DNA of 64,000 bases, taken from JAQWQB01 sp047636995. GTDB lineage: Bacteria > Bacteroidota > Bacteroidia > Flavobacteriales_D > Sanyastnellaceae. The stretch's first letter is position 1. Every line of letters begins with the position of its first letter. A program made the position numbers and the translations under genes. A model generated the notes under the pieces. The model was not told the origin of the DNA. It worked only from the letters and a program-made list of their open reading frames with translations, and ran no database searches. The stretch covers positions 25,688 through 89,687 of the forward strand of contig JBLIGQ010000007.1 in assembly GCA_047636995.1 (NCBI GenBank), written 5' to 3'. Positions 16,898-25,874 of this stretch are shown here, in pieces.

Positions 16898-16908
16898 GTT
16901 GATTAACT

Positions 16909-17190
16909 ATGGCTCGTTCACTGAAGAAACCACCATTTGTGCACTATAAGCTAACTCAGCGAGTTGGCGAGGCACAAGAATCTGGAAAGAAATCCGTGAT
17001 CAAAACTTGGTCACGAAGCTCCACCATAACACCTGACTTTGTCGGGATGACAATTGCAGTCCACAACGGACGACAATTTATTCCTGTCTATTGTACAGAG
17101 AACATGGTAGGTCACAAGCTAGGGGAGTTTTCTCCTACTCGTACTTTCCGCGGACACGGAGGAAATAAAAAAGATAAAGGAAGACGTTAA
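16909..17190 (+). CDS. rpsS: 30S ribosomal protein S19
   Basis: Head protein of the small subunit near the A-site finger bridge. It has 93 residues with the family core VIKTWSRSSTITPDFVGMTI, HNGRQFIPVY and KLGEFSPTRTFRGHGG. It lies 11 bases after rplB. Confidence 0.99.
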   Translation: MARSLKKPPFVHYKLTQRVGEAQESGKKSVIKTWSRSSTITPDFVGMTIAVHNGRQFIPVYCTENMVGHKLGEFSPTRTFRGHGGNKKDKGRR

Positions 17191-17212
17191 TCAACGTATA
17201 AAGATTTAAGTC

Positions 17213-17608
17213 ATGGGTGCCAGAAAACGACTGAAGGCTGAGGAACGCAAAGAGGAAATGAAAAGCCTCTCTATTGCGAAGTTGAACAACTGTCCAACTT
17301 CCCCTCGTAAGATGCGCATTGTTGCAGATACCATTCGTGGTAAAGATGTATTTCAAGCGTTGAATATATTAAAATTCAGCAAGCAGGATGCTTCAAATAG
17401 ACTAGAAAAGCTATTGCGTAGTGCAATTGCCAACTGGGAAACGAAAAACGAGGGTGATCGTCCTGAGGAATCTAACCTTGTGGTTAGTGAAATCCAGGTA
17501 GATAGTGCTCGTATGCTTAAGCGTTTGAGACCTGCTCCGCAGGGACGTGCGCACCGCATTAGAAAACGATCTAACCACGTTACAATCATCGTTGATAGCG
17601 CCAAATAA
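17213..17608 (+). CDS. rplV: 50S ribosomal protein L22
   Basis: Large-subunit protein whose beta-hairpin lines the exit tunnel. It has 131 residues; the N-terminus is about 20 residues longer than in E. coli (MGARKRLKAEERKEEMKSLS). The tunnel hairpin region RMLKRLRPAPQGRAHRIRKR is intact. Confidence 0.98.
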   Translation: MGARKRLKAEERKEEMKSLSIAKLNNCPTSPRKMRIVADTIRGKDVFQALNILKFSKQDASNRLEKLLRSAIANWETKNEGDRPEESNLVVSEIQVDSARMLKRLRPAPQGRAHRIRKRSNHVTIIVDSAK

Positions 17609-17617
17609 GACAATAGA

Positions 17618-18346
17618 ATGGGACAGAAGACCAATCCAATAGGTAATCGACTTGGTTTCATCCGCGGATGGGACTCAAACTGGTACGGAGGTAACAACTA
17701 TGCAGATAAAATTGCAGAGGATGACAAAATCAGAAAGTACCTTCTTGCTCGTCTACGAAAAGCAAGTGTAGCACGTATCATTATTGAGCGGACGCTGAAG
17801 CTTGTTACTGTAACGATTCAAACTGCTCGTCCAGGTGTAATCATCGGTAAAGGTGGTTCTGAGGTAGACAAGTTGAAGGAGGAGTTGAAGAAGCTTACCG
17901 GAAAAGAAGTTCAGATCAATATTTTTGAGATCAAGAGACCTGAATTGGATGCAACACTCGTGTCTGATAGTATATCACGTCAACTAGAAGCAAGAATTTC
18001 GTTCAGAAGAGCAATTAAGATGGCTATCGCAAGCACCATGAGAATGGGTGCAGAAGGAATTAAGGTAACTATCTCTGGTCGTTTGAACGGTGCTGAGATG
18101 GCACGTACTGAAACCTTTAAAGATGGTCGTATTCCATTGCATACATTTCGTGCTGACATCGATTATGCTTTGTCAGAAGCGCATACTACTTACGGTAGAA
18201 TAGGCGTGAAAGTGTGGATTTGCCGTGGAGAGGTCTACGGGAAAAGAGATCTCAGCCCAACAGCTGGGATGAAAGAAAAGCGCGGTGCTGGTGGAAACGC
18301 TGCACCAGGCGGAGGCGGAGCACGTCGTCGTCGTAGCAGAAAGTAA
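17618..18346 (+). CDS. rpsC: 30S ribosomal protein S3
   Basis: mRNA-entry protein of the small subunit. It has 242 residues, starting MGQKTNPIGNRLG. The KH domain carries GKGG at 77-80; the second domain contains KVTISGRLNGAEMART. The C-terminus ends in a Gly-rich, then Arg-rich tail (GGGGARRRRSRK), somewhat longer than in E. coli. Nine bases follow rplV. Confidence 0.99.
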   Translation: MGQKTNPIGNRLGFIRGWDSNWYGGNNYADKIAEDDKIRKYLLARLRKASVARIIIERTLKLVTVTIQTARPGVIIGKGGSEVDKLKEELKKLTGKEVQINIFEIKRPELDATLVSDSISRQLEARISFRRAIKMAIASTMRMGAEGIKVTISGRLNGAEMARTETFKDGRIPLHTFRADIDYALSEAHTTYGRIGVKVWICRGEVYGKRDLSPTAGMKEKRGAGGNAAPGGGGARRRRSRK

Positions 18347-18368
18347 TTTGCATTAAAGAGTTAGTACG

Positions 18369-18788
18369 ATGTTACAGCCAAAAAGGACAAAATACCGTAG
18401 GAATCAGAAGGGTGTGATCAAAGGGATCGCTTACCGCGGTTCTACTATTGCTTATGGATCATTTGGTGTGAAAACCCTGAATGAAGGATTTATCACATCT
18501 CGCCAGATTGAAGCTGCGCGTGTTGCGGTAACCCGTCACATGAAACGTGAAGGAAAGGTTTGGATAAGAATTTTTCCAGACAAGCCGATTACCTCGAAGC
18601 CTGCAGAAGTACGTATGGGTAAGGGTAAGGGAGCTCCTAGCCATTGGGTTGCTGTTGTTAAGCCAGGACGAATAATGTTCGAGGTAGATGGTGTACCTTT
18701 GGCGCTCGCTAAAGAAGCATTGCGTCTTGCAGCTCAAAAGTTGCCAGTGCGCACAAAGTTTGTAATGCGACCTGACTATACCGAATAA
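18369..18788 (+). CDS. rplP: 50S ribosomal protein L16
   Basis: Late-assembly protein that places A-site tRNA on the large subunit. It has 139 residues, starting MLQPKRTKYRRNQKG, and keeps RIFPDKPITSKPAEVRMGKG and HWVAVVKPGRIMFE, including the Arg that is hydroxylated in E. coli. Confidence 0.99.
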   Translation: MLQPKRTKYRRNQKGVIKGIAYRGSTIAYGSFGVKTLNEGFITSRQIEAARVAVTRHMKREGKVWIRIFPDKPITSKPAEVRMGKGKGAPSHWVAVVKPGRIMFEVDGVPLALAKEALRLAAQKLPVRTKFVMRPDYTE

Positions 18789-18799
18789 TACGAGGTACG

Positions 18800-19006
18800 A
18801 TGAAAATGGAAGAAATCACGCAAATGTCGGATAACGACTTGCAAGAACGTATTGCGACAGCTCAAGAAGATTTGAGTAAAGTAAGATTCAATCACACCAT
18901 TGCAGGTTTGGAGAATCCGAATGTAATTCGCGAAATGAAAAAAGATATTGCCCGATTGATGACCGAGCTTAACACTCGCAAGAACAAGGCGGAAACAGAA
19001 AGATAA
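18800..19006 (+). CDS. rpmC: 50S ribosomal protein L29
   Basis: Small helical-hairpin protein beside the tunnel exit. It has 68 residues, with the family centre LSKVRFNHTIAGLENP. Its TAA shares one base with the ATG of rpsQ, so the two are coupled. Confidence 0.98.
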   Translation: MKMEEITQMSDNDLQERIATAQEDLSKVRFNHTIAGLENPNVIREMKKDIARLMTELNTRKNKAETER

Positions 19007-19266
19007 TGGAAACGACTCGTAACCTTAGAAAAGAACGTATCGGCGTAGTGACCTCAAACAAGATGGATAAGTCTATCGTGGTTTCTGTAGAGCGTCGCAT
19101 GAAACATGCAGCGTACGGTAAGTTTATCAAGCAGACTAAAAAGTTTATTGCACACGATGAGAAAGACGAATGCAATATAGGAGATACAGTAAAGATCATG
19201 GAGACCAGACCGTTGAGCAAAAACAAGCGTTGGAGACTTGTTCAGATTGTTGAACGTGCAAAGTAA
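19006..19266 (+). CDS. rpsQ: 30S ribosomal protein S17
   Basis: Primary 16S-binding OB-fold protein. It has 86 residues with the signatures RIGVVTSNKMDKSIVVSVERR and GDTVKIMETRPLSKNKRWRL. Its start codon overlaps the rpmC stop by one base. Confidence 0.99.
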   Translation: METTRNLRKERIGVVTSNKMDKSIVVSVERRMKHAAYGKFIKQTKKFIAHDEKDECNIGDTVKIMETRPLSKNKRWRLVQIVERAK

Positions 19267-19293
19267 TTCTGGGAATCCTTAATAAGATTAACG

Positions 19294-19662
19294 ATGATAC
19301 AACAAGAAAGCCGATTAAGAGTGGCGGATAACAGTGGTGCGAAAGAAGTACTATGTATTCGTGTCCTGGGAGGAACCCGCCGCCGCTATGCGAGCATCGG
19401 CGATAAAATCGTTGTGACCGTGAAGGATTCAACACCTTCCGGAAACGTGAAAAAAGGTCAGGTGTCAAAAGCAGTTGTAGTGCGTACTAAAAAAGAAGTA
19501 CGTCGTCCAGATGGAAGCTACATTCGGTTTGATGATAACGCCGTAGTACTTTTAAATGCTGGTGGAGAATTGCGTGGAACACGTATCTTTGGCCCTGTTG
19601 CTAGAGAACTTCGTGACAAAAATTTCATGAAAATCGTATCACTTGCACCGGAGGTGCTTTAA
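19294..19662 (+). CDS. rplN: 50S ribosomal protein L14
   Basis: Large-subunit protein in bridges B5 and B8. It has 122 residues, full length, starting MIQQESRLRVADNSGAKE and ending FMKIVSLAPEVL as in the family. A gap of 27 bases separates it from rpsQ, at the S10/spc boundary; no promoter box is seen there. Confidence 0.99.
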   Translation: MIQQESRLRVADNSGAKEVLCIRVLGGTRRRYASIGDKIVVTVKDSTPSGNVKKGQVSKAVVVRTKKEVRRPDGSYIRFDDNAVVLLNAGGELRGTRIFGPVARELRDKNFMKIVSLAPEVL

Positions 19663-19674
19663 AAAGAAGAGACG

Positions 19675-19995
19675 ATGGAAAAGCGTTATAAAGTAAAAAA
19701 GGGAGATCAAGTTAAAGTGATCACAGGAACATCTAAAGGTAAGACGGGAGCAGTTCTCGTTGTGGATCGTTCAAGTGATCGTATTACGATCGAAGGGGTA
19801 AACATGGTAACACGTCACGTGAAGCCTAATGCTACCAACCCACAAGGAGGTGTAATCGAGCAAGAAGCTGGAGTGCATATCTCAAATCTTATGGTAATTG
19901 ACAACCAGGGAAATGCAACTCGTGTTGGCCGCCGTAGAGGTGACAACGGTAAGCTAGTTCGCTTTTCCAAGAAAACAAATGAGGAGATTAAGTGA
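19675..19995 (+). CDS. rplX: 50S ribosomal protein L24
   Basis: Assembly initiator of the large subunit. It has 106 residues with a KOW motif near the start (KKGDQVKVITGTSKGKTGAV) and the HVKPNATNPQGGVIEQE stretch. Its TGA overlaps the ATG of rplE by one base. Confidence 0.99.
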   Translation: MEKRYKVKKGDQVKVITGTSKGKTGAVLVVDRSSDRITIEGVNMVTRHVKPNATNPQGGVIEQEAGVHISNLMVIDNQGNATRVGRRRGDNGKLVRFSKKTNEEIK

Positions 19996-20546
19996 TGAGC
20001 TATATACCTAGACTTCAAACTTCCTATGAGGAAGTAATCGCCAAGAAACTACTAGAGCAGTTTGAATACAGCTCTAAGATGGAAGTGCCACGTATCACGA
20101 AGATTTGCTTGAACCAAGGAATTGGTAAGGCCGTAGCCGACAAAAAGATGATTGACACAGCAGTAGTAGAGATGTCTTCGATTGCAGGACAACGCGCTAT
20201 TCCTACTTATTCATCAAAGGACGTTTCGAACTTTAAGTTGCGTAAGGGAATGCCAATCGGTTGCCGAGTGACATTACGTCGTGTACACATGTATGAGTTC
20301 CTTGATCGTTTGATCGCTGCTTCTCTTCCACGTACAAGAGACTTCAGAGGAGTTAGAGCAAAAGGATTTGATGGAAGAGGAAACTTTACTTTCGGAATTA
20401 AGGAGCAAATTATCTTCCCTGAATTAAATATCGATACAATTAAGTATATCAATGGAATGGATATCACCATTGTAACAACAGCTCGCACCGATGAGGAAGC
20501 GAAAGCATTGCTTACAGCGTTTGGTTTTCCATTTACAAAGAACTAG
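19995..20546 (+). CDS. rplE: 50S ribosomal protein L5
   Basis: 5S rRNA-binding protein of the central protuberance. It has 183 residues from the ATG at 19995; a GTG directly before it is less likely. Signatures are ITKICLNQGIGKAVADKK and FGIKEQIIFPE. It overlaps the rplX stop by one base. Confidence 0.99.
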   Translation: MSYIPRLQTSYEEVIAKKLLEQFEYSSKMEVPRITKICLNQGIGKAVADKKMIDTAVVEMSSIAGQRAIPTYSSKDVSNFKLRKGMPIGCRVTLRRVHMYEFLDRLIAASLPRTRDFRGVRAKGFDGRGNFTFGIKEQIIFPELNIDTIKYINGMDITIVTTARTDEEAKALLTAFGFPFTKN

Positions 20547-20550
20547 AATA

Positions 20551-20820
20551 ATGGCGAAGGAATCAATGAAAGCCCGAGAGCGAAAGCGTGAAAAGCTTGT
20601 AGCTCGTTATGCTGAGAAAAGAGCAGCGCTCAAAGAAGCAGGAGATTGGGAAGCTTTACAAAAGCTACCTAAAAACTCTTCGTATGTGCGTTTGCACAAC
20701 CGTTGCAGTATTACAGGTCGACCGCGTGGTTACATGCGTCAATTTGGATTATCTCGTGTGACTTTCCGTGAAATGGCATTGTCAGGCAAGATTCCTGGAG
20801 TTAAAAAAGCAAGCTGGTAA
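20551..20820 (+). CDS. rpsN: 30S ribosomal protein S14 (zinc-free form)
   Basis: Head protein of the small subunit. The ATG at 20551 gives 89 residues (MAKESMKARERKREKL); the frame is open upstream over the end of rplE, but that part is not S14-like. The 89-residue length and the C-terminal motif RCSITGRPRGYMRQFGLSR, without the two CxxC pairs, mark the zinc-independent type. Confidence 0.98.
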   Translation: MAKESMKARERKREKLVARYAEKRAALKEAGDWEALQKLPKNSSYVRLHNRCSITGRPRGYMRQFGLSRVTFREMALSGKIPGVKKASW

Positions 20821-20830
20821 GACTAACGTT

Positions 20831-21229
20831 ATGTATACAGATCCAATCGCAGATTACTTGACGCGCATCAGAAATGCGCAGATGGCACAACATAAAGTAG
20901 TAGATATTCCTGCTTCGAACCTAAAGAAAGAAATCACTAAGATTCTTTTTGATAAGGGGTATATCCTGAACTATAAGTTCATGGATGACGAGAAGCAAGG
21001 AGCGATCAAAATCGCTCTTAAATATCACCCAAAAACGAAGCGTCCTGCTATCACTGACATTCAACGTGTTAGTAAACCAGGACTTCGGAAATATGCCGGG
21101 AAAGATTCTCTTCCAAGAATCCTAAACGGTCTAGGTGTTTCAATTCTATCAACTTCGAGAGGAGTTATGACTGAGAAAGAAGCGCGTAACCTTAATGTAG
21201 GGGGCGAAGTCCTCTGCTACGTATATTAA
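20831..21229 (+). CDS. rpsH: 30S ribosomal protein S8
   Basis: Primary 16S-binding protein; in E. coli also the repressor of the spc operon. It has 132 residues from the ATG at 20831 (MYTDPIADYLTRIRNAQ); the open frame upstream runs over rpsN. The C-terminal ISTSRGVMTEKEARNLNVGG is intact. Confidence 0.99.
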   Translation: MYTDPIADYLTRIRNAQMAQHKVVDIPASNLKKEITKILFDKGYILNYKFMDDEKQGAIKIALKYHPKTKRPAITDIQRVSKPGLRKYAGKDSLPRILNGLGVSILSTSRGVMTEKEARNLNVGGEVLCYVY

Positions 21230-21247
21230 TCAGACAACACAATTGAG

Positions 21248-21802
21248 ATGTCTAGGATAGGTAAATCACCAGTAACCATTACAAGCGGAGTTGAAGTATC
21301 AATTGATGCGAACAACCTTGTAACTGTTGGAGGTCCCAAGGGAACTTTAACTCAACAAGTAGATTCTGCTATTGAGGTTAAGATAGAAGAAGGAGAAGTT
21401 GTACTTTCGCGCTCTTCTGATCATAAAGACCACCGTGCGATGCATGGATTGTATCGATCGCTCATCTTCAATATGATTGAAGGAGTTACGATTGGTTACA
21501 AGAAAGAACTCGAATTGGTAGGGGTTGGATACAGAGCAAAGTCATCAGGACAAGTTCTTGAGTTAGCTTTAGGTTATAGCCACCCAATTGTTATCGAACT
21601 GCCTAAGGAGGTCGTGATAACAGCGGAAACAAAAAAAGGATCGAACCCAGGTATTATTCTGGAGAGTTTTGACAAACAGTTAATTGGACAAGTTGCTGCG
21701 AAAATCAAATCTCTACGTAAACCAGAACCATACAAAGGAAAAGGGGTTCGTTTTAAAGGAGAATATATACGTCGTAAAGCAGGTAAATCTGCAAGTAAAT
21801 AA
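21248..21802 (+). CDS. rplF: 50S ribosomal protein L6
   Basis: Large-subunit protein near the factor-binding site. It has 184 residues, starting MSRIGKSPVTI, and ends with the signature EPYKGKGVRFKGEYIRRKAG. Confidence 0.99.
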   Translation: MSRIGKSPVTITSGVEVSIDANNLVTVGGPKGTLTQQVDSAIEVKIEEGEVVLSRSSDHKDHRAMHGLYRSLIFNMIEGVTIGYKKELELVGVGYRAKSSGQVLELALGYSHPIVIELPKEVVITAETKKGSNPGIILESFDKQLIGQVAAKIKSLRKPEPYKGKGVRFKGEYIRRKAGKSASK

Positions 21803-21811
21803 TTTTAGATC

Positions 21812-22165
21812 ATGGCTCTGTCAAAACGTAACAGTAGACTTCGTATCAAAAGACGAGTTCGTGGAAAGATTCACGGAACTGGGGAACGTCCGCGTTTGTC
21901 AGTATATCGCAGTAACAAGCAGATATATGCTCAGGTGATTGATGATGCGAGTGGTAAAACATTGGCTTCAGCGTCATCTTTGAAAATGGATGATGCTACA
22001 GGTATAGCGAAACTAGAACAAGCAACCAAGGTTGGAAAAGCTATTGCTGAAAGTGCAAAAGCTGCAGGTATTGAATCTGTTGTTTTCGATCGCAATGGTT
22101 ACTTGTATCACGGAAGAATTAAGCAATTGGCAGATGCAGCTCGTGAGGGCGGTCTTAAATTCTAA
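21812..22165 (+). CDS. rplR: 50S ribosomal protein L18
   Basis: 5S rRNA-binding protein. It has 117 residues with the basic N-terminus (RLRIKRRVRGKI), RPRLSVYRSNKQIYAQVIDD and the C-terminal FDRNGYLYHGRIKQLADAAR. It lies nine bases after rplF. Confidence 0.99.
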   Translation: MALSKRNSRLRIKRRVRGKIHGTGERPRLSVYRSNKQIYAQVIDDASGKTLASASSLKMDDATGIAKLEQATKVGKAIAESAKAAGIESVVFDRNGYLYHGRIKQLADAAREGGLKF

Positions 22166-22171
22166 AGCATT

Positions 22172-22687
22172 ATGGCAACTCAACTACGATCAGTAAGATC
22201 GACAGATATTGAATTAAAAGACCGTCTTGTAGGTATCAACCGAGTTACCAAGGTAACAAAGGGTGGACGTACATTTAGCTTCTCAGCAATTGTTGTGGTA
22301 GGAGATGAAAGCGGTGTAGTTGGACACGGACTTGGGAAATCTAAGGAAGTAACGACTGCGATTACAAAAGGAATTGATGATGCAAAGAAGAACCTTATTC
22401 GTGTTCCTCTACTTCATGGAACCATTCCTCACAAGCAAGAAGCACGCTACGGTGGTGCTCACGTGCTAATCAAACCAGCTGCCAACGGTACTGGAGTGAT
22501 TGCAGGTGGTGCTATGCGCGCTGTACTTGAGAGTGTTGGGATCACTGATGTTCTTGCAAAATCATTGGGATCGTCAAACCCTCACAACGTTGTGAAGGCT
22601 ACATACGAAGCTCTAAGTTTACTTCGCGATGCACGCGAAATAGCAGATCTTCGAGGCATTTCAGTAAGCAAAGTATTTAACGGCTAA
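22172..22687 (+). CDS. rpsE: 30S ribosomal protein S5
   Basis: Fidelity protein of the small subunit. It has 171 residues with the double-stranded-RNA-binding-like N-domain (VTKVTKGGRTFSFSAIVVVG) and the C-terminal GTGVIAGGAMRAVLES. It starts six bases after rplR. Confidence 0.99.
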   Translation: MATQLRSVRSTDIELKDRLVGINRVTKVTKGGRTFSFSAIVVVGDESGVVGHGLGKSKEVTTAITKGIDDAKKNLIRVPLLHGTIPHKQEARYGGAHVLIKPAANGTGVIAGGAMRAVLESVGITDVLAKSLGSSNPHNVVKATYEALSLLRDAREIADLRGISVSKVFNG

Positions 22688-22697
22688 GATTTAACTC

Positions 22698-22877
22698 ATG
22701 TCGAAAGTAGTAATAACACAAGTGCGTAGTATTATTGGTCGCCCACAGCGTCAAAAAGATACTATTCAAGCGCTGGGCATCAAGAGAATGAATGTTCCAG
22801 TTGAAAAGGAAGCAACACCTCAGATCATTGGTATGATCAACAAGGTAAGCCACCTTTTGAAAGTAGAAGAAAAGTAA
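22698..22877 (+). CDS. rpmD: 50S ribosomal protein L30
   Basis: Small large-subunit protein, 59 residues, read directly from ATG 22698 to TAA 22877. It shows the family pattern VRSIIGRPQRQKDTIQALGI followed by KRMNVPVEKEATPQIIGMIN. It fills the 212-base interval between rpsE and rplO, the standard place in the spc order. Confidence 0.97.
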   Translation: MSKVVITQVRSIIGRPQRQKDTIQALGIKRMNVPVEKEATPQIIGMINKVSHLLKVEEK

Positions 22878-22899
22878 TTAACCCTTTAAAAACCAGCAT

Positions 22900-23346
22900 A
22901 TGAATTTGAGCAGCCTAAAACCAGCGGCAGGTTCAACCAAGCAGCGAAAGCGAGTTGGTCGAGGCGAAGGTTCCGGACACGGTGGTACATCTACACGTGG
23001 ACACAAAGGAGCTAAGTCGAGATCAGGTTACAAGAGTAAAATTGGTTTCGAAGGAGGGCAGATGCCACTCCAACGTCGTGTACCAAAATTTGGCTTTACG
23101 AACCGTAACCGGGTTGAATACAAAGGAATTAATATTGATACCCTTCAAGAGCTTGTTGAGCGTAAATCGCTTAATGAAGTGACACCAGAAGTACTAGTTG
23201 CAAATGGATTGGCAGGGAAACGTGATCTAATCAAGGTGTTAGGTCGAGGAGAAATCAAAGCGAAGGTAGCCATTACCGCTCATAAGTTTTCAGCAACTGC
23301 TCTAGAAGCAATTGAAGGAGCAGGCGGAACCGCAACCACACTTTAA
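22900..23346 (+). CDS. rplO: 50S ribosomal protein L15
   Basis: Large-subunit assembly protein. It has 148 residues with the Gly/Lys/Arg-rich N-terminal part (KRVGRGEGSGHGGTSTRGHK, GFEGGQMPLQRRVPKFGF) and a folded C-terminal domain. It is followed after 10 bases by secY. Confidence 0.99.
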   Translation: MNLSSLKPAAGSTKQRKRVGRGEGSGHGGTSTRGHKGAKSRSGYKSKIGFEGGQMPLQRRVPKFGFTNRNRVEYKGINIDTLQELVERKSLNEVTPEVLVANGLAGKRDLIKVLGRGEIKAKVAITAHKFSATALEAIEGAGGTATTL

Positions 23347-23356
23347 TCCATTAGTG

Positions 23357-24709
23357 ATGAAGAATTTTTTCAAGAAAATTAAGGACATCTATCATCACGA
23401 AGAACTAAGAAAGAAAATTCTTATTACGTTCGGGTTCATCCTGATCTATAGAGTTGGGTCTTTTATCGTTCTTCCAGGTGTGAACTCTGATGCGCTTGCT
23501 GCGCAAATGGGATCAAACTCTAGTGGTGGTATCGGTGATATTCTAGCATTGTTTACTGGAGGTGCGTTTTCACGTGCTTCCATCTTTGCATTGGGAATTA
23601 TGCCATATATCTCTGCTTCGATTATCATTCAGTTGCTTTCAATAGCAGTACCTTCTGTTCAGAAGTTACAGCGTGAGGGCGAGAGTGGTAGGAAAAAGAT
23701 TAATCAATGGACTAGGTTTTTGACCATTGCCATAACACTAGTGCAAGCGCCAGGCTATTTAGCGTCGTCTGTAGTTGGTGTTCCTGGTGCTGTTGCTGAA
23801 GCGGGTCCATTCTGGTGGTTTGCCTCAGTTACAATATTGACATGTTCAACTTTGTTGGTTATGTGGCTTGGAGAGCGTATCACAGACAAAGGAATTGGAA
23901 ATGGTATCTCTCTGTTGATCATGATTGGTATTATCGCTACGTTCCCTCAAGCAATCATTCAAGAGTTTATTCACCCTCAGACCAACTTATTCTTCTTCCT
24001 AGTAGAAATAGCAGGATTGTTAGTTGTGATTGGGTTGTCTGTAGCTCTTGTACAGGCTGTTCGAAGAGTTCCTGTGCAGATGGCTAAGAATGTTCAATCG
24101 GGTCCTTCAAGTATGCCTACGGGTGAGGGGCAACGTTCTTATATTCCATTGAAGGTAAATAGTTCTGGTGTAATGCCAATCATCTTTGCGCAAGCGATTA
24201 TGTTTGTTCCGTTGTACCTTACACAAACAGATACCTTTAAAGACAGCGAGCTTCTTCAAAGCATGGGTGACTTTAATGGTCTGTTGTATAACGTCATTTT
24301 CTTCTTGATGATTGTTATTTTTACATACTTCTATACAGCGATTACAGTTAATCCTAACCAAATGGCGGATGATTTGAAACGTCAGGGAAGTTTTGTTCCA
24401 GGAATTAAACCAGGAAGATCGACTGCAGAATTTTTAGATGGTGTACTTTCGCGCATCACTTTACCGGGATCTATTTTCCTAGGTATGATAGCGATCCTTC
24501 CAGCTATTGTTTTCAGTGTAGGATTAACACATGCTCAAACATTTTCAATCTTCTTTGGAGGAACGTCATTGTTGATCATGGTAGGTGTGGTTTTGGATAC
24601 GTTACAGCAAGTTGAAAGCTACTTGTTAAGTCGTCACTACGACGGCTTAATGAAGTCTGGGAAAATGCGAGGACGTCAAAATTCACCAGTAAGCGGTATA
24701 GCCGGATAG
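23357..24709 (+). CDS. secY: Preprotein translocase subunit SecY
   Basis: Central pore of the Sec translocon in the inner membrane. The ATG at 23357 gives 450 residues (MKNFFKKIKDIYHHEELRKK); the frame is open back into rplO, and a GTG three bases upstream is also possible. The sequence has the hydrophobic profile of ten membrane segments, with FGIMP-type and QAPGYLASSV stretches, the loop RRVPVQMAKN and the C-terminal QQVESYLLSRHYDGLMKSGK. Exported proteins in this window, including T9SS cargo, pass through it. Confidence 0.98.
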   Translation: MKNFFKKIKDIYHHEELRKKILITFGFILIYRVGSFIVLPGVNSDALAAQMGSNSSGGIGDILALFTGGAFSRASIFALGIMPYISASIIIQLLSIAVPSVQKLQREGESGRKKINQWTRFLTIAITLVQAPGYLASSVVGVPGAVAEAGPFWWFASVTILTCSTLLVMWLGERITDKGIGNGISLLIMIGIIATFPQAIIQEFIHPQTNLFFFLVEIAGLLVVIGLSVALVQAVRRVPVQMAKNVQSGPSSMPTGEGQRSYIPLKVNSSGVMPIIFAQAIMFVPLYLTQTDTFKDSELLQSMGDFNGLLYNVIFFLMIVIFTYFYTAITVNPNQMADDLKRQGSFVPGIKPGRSTAEFLDGVLSRITLPGSIFLGMIAILPAIVFSVGLTHAQTFSIFFGGTSLLIMVGVVLDTLQQVESYLLSRHYDGLMKSGKMRGRQNSPVSGIAG

Positions 24710-24710
24710 G

Positions 24711-25496
24711 ATGGGAGGTCGTAAGATCTATTACAAAACTGAGGAGGAGATAGAACTCCTCAGAGAGAGTTCTTTACTTGTTGGCAGAACTTTAGCAGAA
24801 GTAGCAAAGGTTATAAAACCGGGAGTTACAACGCTTGACCTTGATAAGGTTGCTGAAGAATGTATACGTGATCACGGAGGTGTTCCAGGGTTTTTAAACT
24901 ACAATGGATTTCCAAACTCATTATGTACATCAGTAAACAGTCAGGTTGTTCATGGTATTCCTACAGATGAACCGTTGAATGATGGTGACATAGTATCTGT
25001 AGACTGCGGAGTGCTTAAGAATGGTTTTTATGGTGATTCAGCTTATACCTTCTCAATTGGTGAGGTGACTGATGACATTAAGAATCTATTGAAGGTCACT
25101 AAGGAGTGTTTGAATTTAGCCATAGAGCAAGCCGTTGCGGGTAACCGCATTGGAGACATAGGTTACGCAGTTCAGCATCACGCAGAGTCAAACGGCTTTG
25201 GTGTTGTTCGAGAGTTAGTTGGACATGGTTTGGGACAGAATTTGCATGAAGCACCTGAAGTACCGAATTACGGAAGACGAGGAAACGGTTTGAAGCTTAG
25301 AGAAGGATTGGTTTTAGCAATAGAGCCTATGATTAATCTAGGAGTTAGACAAGTGAAACAACTCAATGATGGTTGGACTATAATAACCGCTGATAATCTG
25401 CCAAGTGCGCATTTCGAACATGATGTCGTAGTGCGAAAAGGTAAAGCTGAAGTGCTCTCAACATTTGAGTATATAGAAGAAGTTTTAAATAAATAA
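24711..25496 (+). CDS. map: Type I methionine aminopeptidase
   Basis: Removes the initiator methionine from nascent proteins. It has 261 residues. The five metal ligands are D98, D109, H172, E205 and E236, with H81 as the second active-site His. It starts one base after secY. In E. coli adk sits between secY and map; here it is missing, as in many Bacteroidota. Confidence 0.97.
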   Translation: MGGRKIYYKTEEEIELLRESSLLVGRTLAEVAKVIKPGVTTLDLDKVAEECIRDHGGVPGFLNYNGFPNSLCTSVNSQVVHGIPTDEPLNDGDIVSVDCGVLKNGFYGDSAYTFSIGEVTDDIKNLLKVTKECLNLAIEQAVAGNRIGDIGYAVQHHAESNGFGVVRELVGHGLGQNLHEAPEVPNYGRRGNGLKLREGLVLAIEPMINLGVRQVKQLNDGWTIITADNLPSAHFEHDVVVRKGKAEVLSTFEYIEEVLNK

Positions 25497-25509
25497 TTTA
25501 ATAAATAGG

Positions 25510-25731
25510 ATGGCTAAACAAGCATCGATCACACAGGATGGAACTATCATCGAAGCCCTGTCAAACGCTATGTTCCGCGTAGAGTTAGAGAACGGACACG
25601 TGATCACTGCCCACATTTCAGGTAAAATGCGTATGCATTATATTAAAATTCTCCCTGGAGACAAGGTGAAAGTTGAAATGTCACCCTATGACTTAACGAA
25701 AGGACGTATAACCTTTAGATATAAAAAGTAA
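25510..25731 (+). CDS. infA: Translation initiation factor IF-1
   Basis: Blocks the A site during initiation. It has 73 residues, a single OB fold with FRVELENGHVITAHISGKMR and KVKVEMSPYDLTKGRITFRY, essentially the standard sequence. It lies 13 bases after map. Confidence 0.99.
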   Translation: MAKQASITQDGTIIEALSNAMFRVELENGHVITAHISGKMRMHYIKILPGDKVKVEMSPYDLTKGRITFRYKK

Positions 25732-25733
25732 TC

Positions 25734-25850
25734 ATGAAAGTACGTGCATCAATAAAGAAGCGATCAGCTGAGTGTAAGATCGTACGCCGTAAAGGACGCC
25801 TTTACGTGATTAACAAAAAGAATCCAAAATTTAAGCAGCGTCAGGGTTAA
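25734..25850 (+). CDS. rpmJ: 50S ribosomal protein L36 (zinc-free form)
   Basis: Protein of 38 residues read from ATG 25734 to TAA 25850: MKVRASIKKRSAECKIVRR then KGRLYVINKKNPKFKQRQG. Of the zinc ligands of the C+ form (three Cys and one His) only one Cys remains, so this is the zinc-independent type usual in Bacteroidota. It starts two bases after infA. Confidence 0.97.
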   Translation: MKVRASIKKRSAECKIVRRKGRLYVINKKNPKFKQRQG

Positions 25851-25874
25851 CCTGAGGCTTTAAAGCGACACATT

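Noticed and set aside
24710..25509. Missing adk between secY and map, and missing tuf after fusA, as possible deletions
   Set aside because: Both genes are usually elsewhere in Bacteroidota; the junctions are tight and intact.
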